From: Bacteriovoracaceae bacterium UBA1018
Lineage (GTDB): Bacteria > Bdellovibrionota > UBA1018
NCBI GenBank assembly: GCA_002291495.1
Contig: DBAE01000167.1
Coordinates: 1-5,386 of the forward strand
Direction: 5' to 3'
DNA length: 5,386 bases
Made by a program: the position numbers and the translations under genes. This document shows, piece by piece, positions 4,510-5,386 of this stretch; position 1 is the first letter of the stretch; each line of letters opens with the position of its first letter. The notes beneath the pieces were generated by a model that ran no database searches, had not been told where the DNA came from, and saw nothing but the letters and a program-made list of their open reading frames with translations.

Positions 4510-5386
4510 TTAAACTTTCCGGTAAACAAATAATGCGTCACCAATGTTGCAAGATAGGACGCTACCTCGAGCGTTAGATAGGACTCAGACTTGTCCGCGA
4601 CTAGACCTAATTTTTCACAACGTGCGGTGAGGCGTTTCACAAGCTGAGAGACTGTGTACTTTTTTTCTCCGCTCCAATAACTTACGCTGTTGATAATCTC
4701 TTTTTTATTTTTATTCATAAAACGCAGTGCCGTCAGACTATTTGTGTTCTGATCGGTTTTTGACGAAAAAATCCTGAGTAAGTCTTCATCATAAAAATCG
4801 GGGTAATCTTGAGCATGATCTTTTTTGCGCTTCTGATAGTAATTGGCCAGCGTAGTCTTAAGTCGTGACGCTGAACAAGGAAGATAAGTCAGGGTCTGAT
4901 CAACTTCTTTATTGATCACCTCTTGAACAAGCTGATCCATGTATTCGAGCTTCTTCAGCGCGACCGACCAATCTTTATACTCTTCTCTCCAGTTTCGCTC
5001 AGGAGAGAGCCAAACCGCAAAAGTTTCGGCAAAATCCTCATCGGGATGAGCCTGGGCGTACCAGTTGTCTAAATTTTTCACAAAACTGCGACTATATGGA
5101 CGCGGACGATAGGTCTCTGGCTGATACTCTTGCTCGGGTGAGCCAAACACTTCATGCCATTTTTTTCGTTTTGAAAACTTAAATGCATGGTCAAAACAAT
5201 GACCTGCTTCATGTCGAATCAACTTTTGGAAGTATTGTGGATCTGCTCCTTCAACTTCCATCATCAACTTCTGCTCAAGTGCGATGAGTCTAGGATGTGC
5301 AAGATAAAAGGGAACGGCGATAGCAAGATCACCTTCAGGACTGAACCACTCATCTCCGAGATAGACTTTGGGTTTAATTTTCAGAC
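4497..5386 (-). CDS. Putative zinc metallopeptidase, N-terminus beyond window
   Basis: The reading frame is open from the stop at 4497 to the right edge, so at least 295 residues are visible and the start lies outside. The zinc-binding helix HEAGHCFDH occupies 5213-5187 (HExxH at 5213-5199). About 50 residues later HPDEDFAETFAVWL offers a glutamate as third zinc ligand, as in gluzincin-like enzymes. Ahead of the HExxH, DEWFSPEG and AIPFYLAHPRL-like segments (VYLGDEWFSP, AVPFYLAHPR) match my memory of proteins annotated as putative zinc-binding metallopeptidase. The C-terminal 130 residues are Lys-, Asp- and Tyr-rich and helical-looking, without a recognised domain. No signal peptide can be judged because the N-terminus is missing. 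The TTG at 5267 is not the start, since conserved sequence continues upstream of it without a stop. It is coupled to the ATP-grasp ligase gene and probably acts in the same pathway. The substrate is unknown. Confidence 0.88.
   Translation of the reverse strand, partial: LKIKPKVYLGDEWFSPEGDLAIAVPFYLAHPRLIALEQKLMMEVEGADPQYFQKLIRHEAGHCFDHAFKFSKRKKWHEVFGSPEQEYQPETYRPRPYSRSFVKNLDNWYAQAHPDEDFAETFAVWLSPERNWREEYKDWSVALKKLEYMDQLVQEVINKEVDQTLTYLPCSASRLKTTLANYYQKRKKDHAQDYPDFYDEDLLRIFSSKTDQNTNSLTALRFMNKNKKEIINSVSYWSGEKKYTVSQLVKRLTARCEKLGLVADKSESYLTLEVASYLATLVTHYLFTGKFKREV

Overview
The window is gene-dense chromosomal DNA of moderate GC content with Shine-Dalgarno-type translation starts, so it is bacterial. 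No mobile element, CRISPR array, tRNA or rRNA was seen. The gene types (a COQ8/UbiB-like kinase, SerC, a DksA/TraR-type zinc finger protein, and a zinc metallopeptidase coupled to a D-Ala-D-Ala-ligase-like ATP-grasp enzyme) would fit a deltaproteobacterium-like organism such as Bdellovibrionota. That placement is an impression from protein style and was not tested.

Layout, left to right. Positions 1-179 are an AT-rich upstream region with a weak promoter candidate and a 9-bp tandem repeat; a divergent gene may start at base 10 and leave on the left. Next is an AarF/ABC1/UbiB-family atypical kinase (+, 180-1505). It meets the end of serC (-, 1496-2575) tail to tail with a 10-bp overlap. Upstream of serC on the same strand is a DksA/TraR-like C4 zinc finger protein (2613-3017), 37 bp away, so the two may be co-transcribed. 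A 308-bp divergent intergenic region (3018-3325) follows. It contains several inverted repeats and a T8 run and could hold a structured leader or small RNA. A 52-residue single-pass membrane protein (+, 3326-3484) then ends in a stop codon overlapping that of an ATP-grasp ligase (-, 3481-4497). The ligase is translationally coupled (TAATG) to an upstream zinc metallopeptidase (-, 4497 to beyond the right edge).

How the genes might work together: serC supplies phosphoserine for serine and PLP synthesis, and the DksA-like protein may be a transcription regulator sharing its transcript. The most interesting unit is the metallopeptidase/ATP-grasp pair. The ATP-grasp enzyme keeps its ATP and metal residues but lacks the D-Ala-D-Ala ligase substrate motifs, so it may be a peptide or amino-acid ligase paired with a peptidase. 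The other candidate for something undescribed is the structured region 3084-3237 ahead of the small membrane protein. Both ideas are inference from sequence only.
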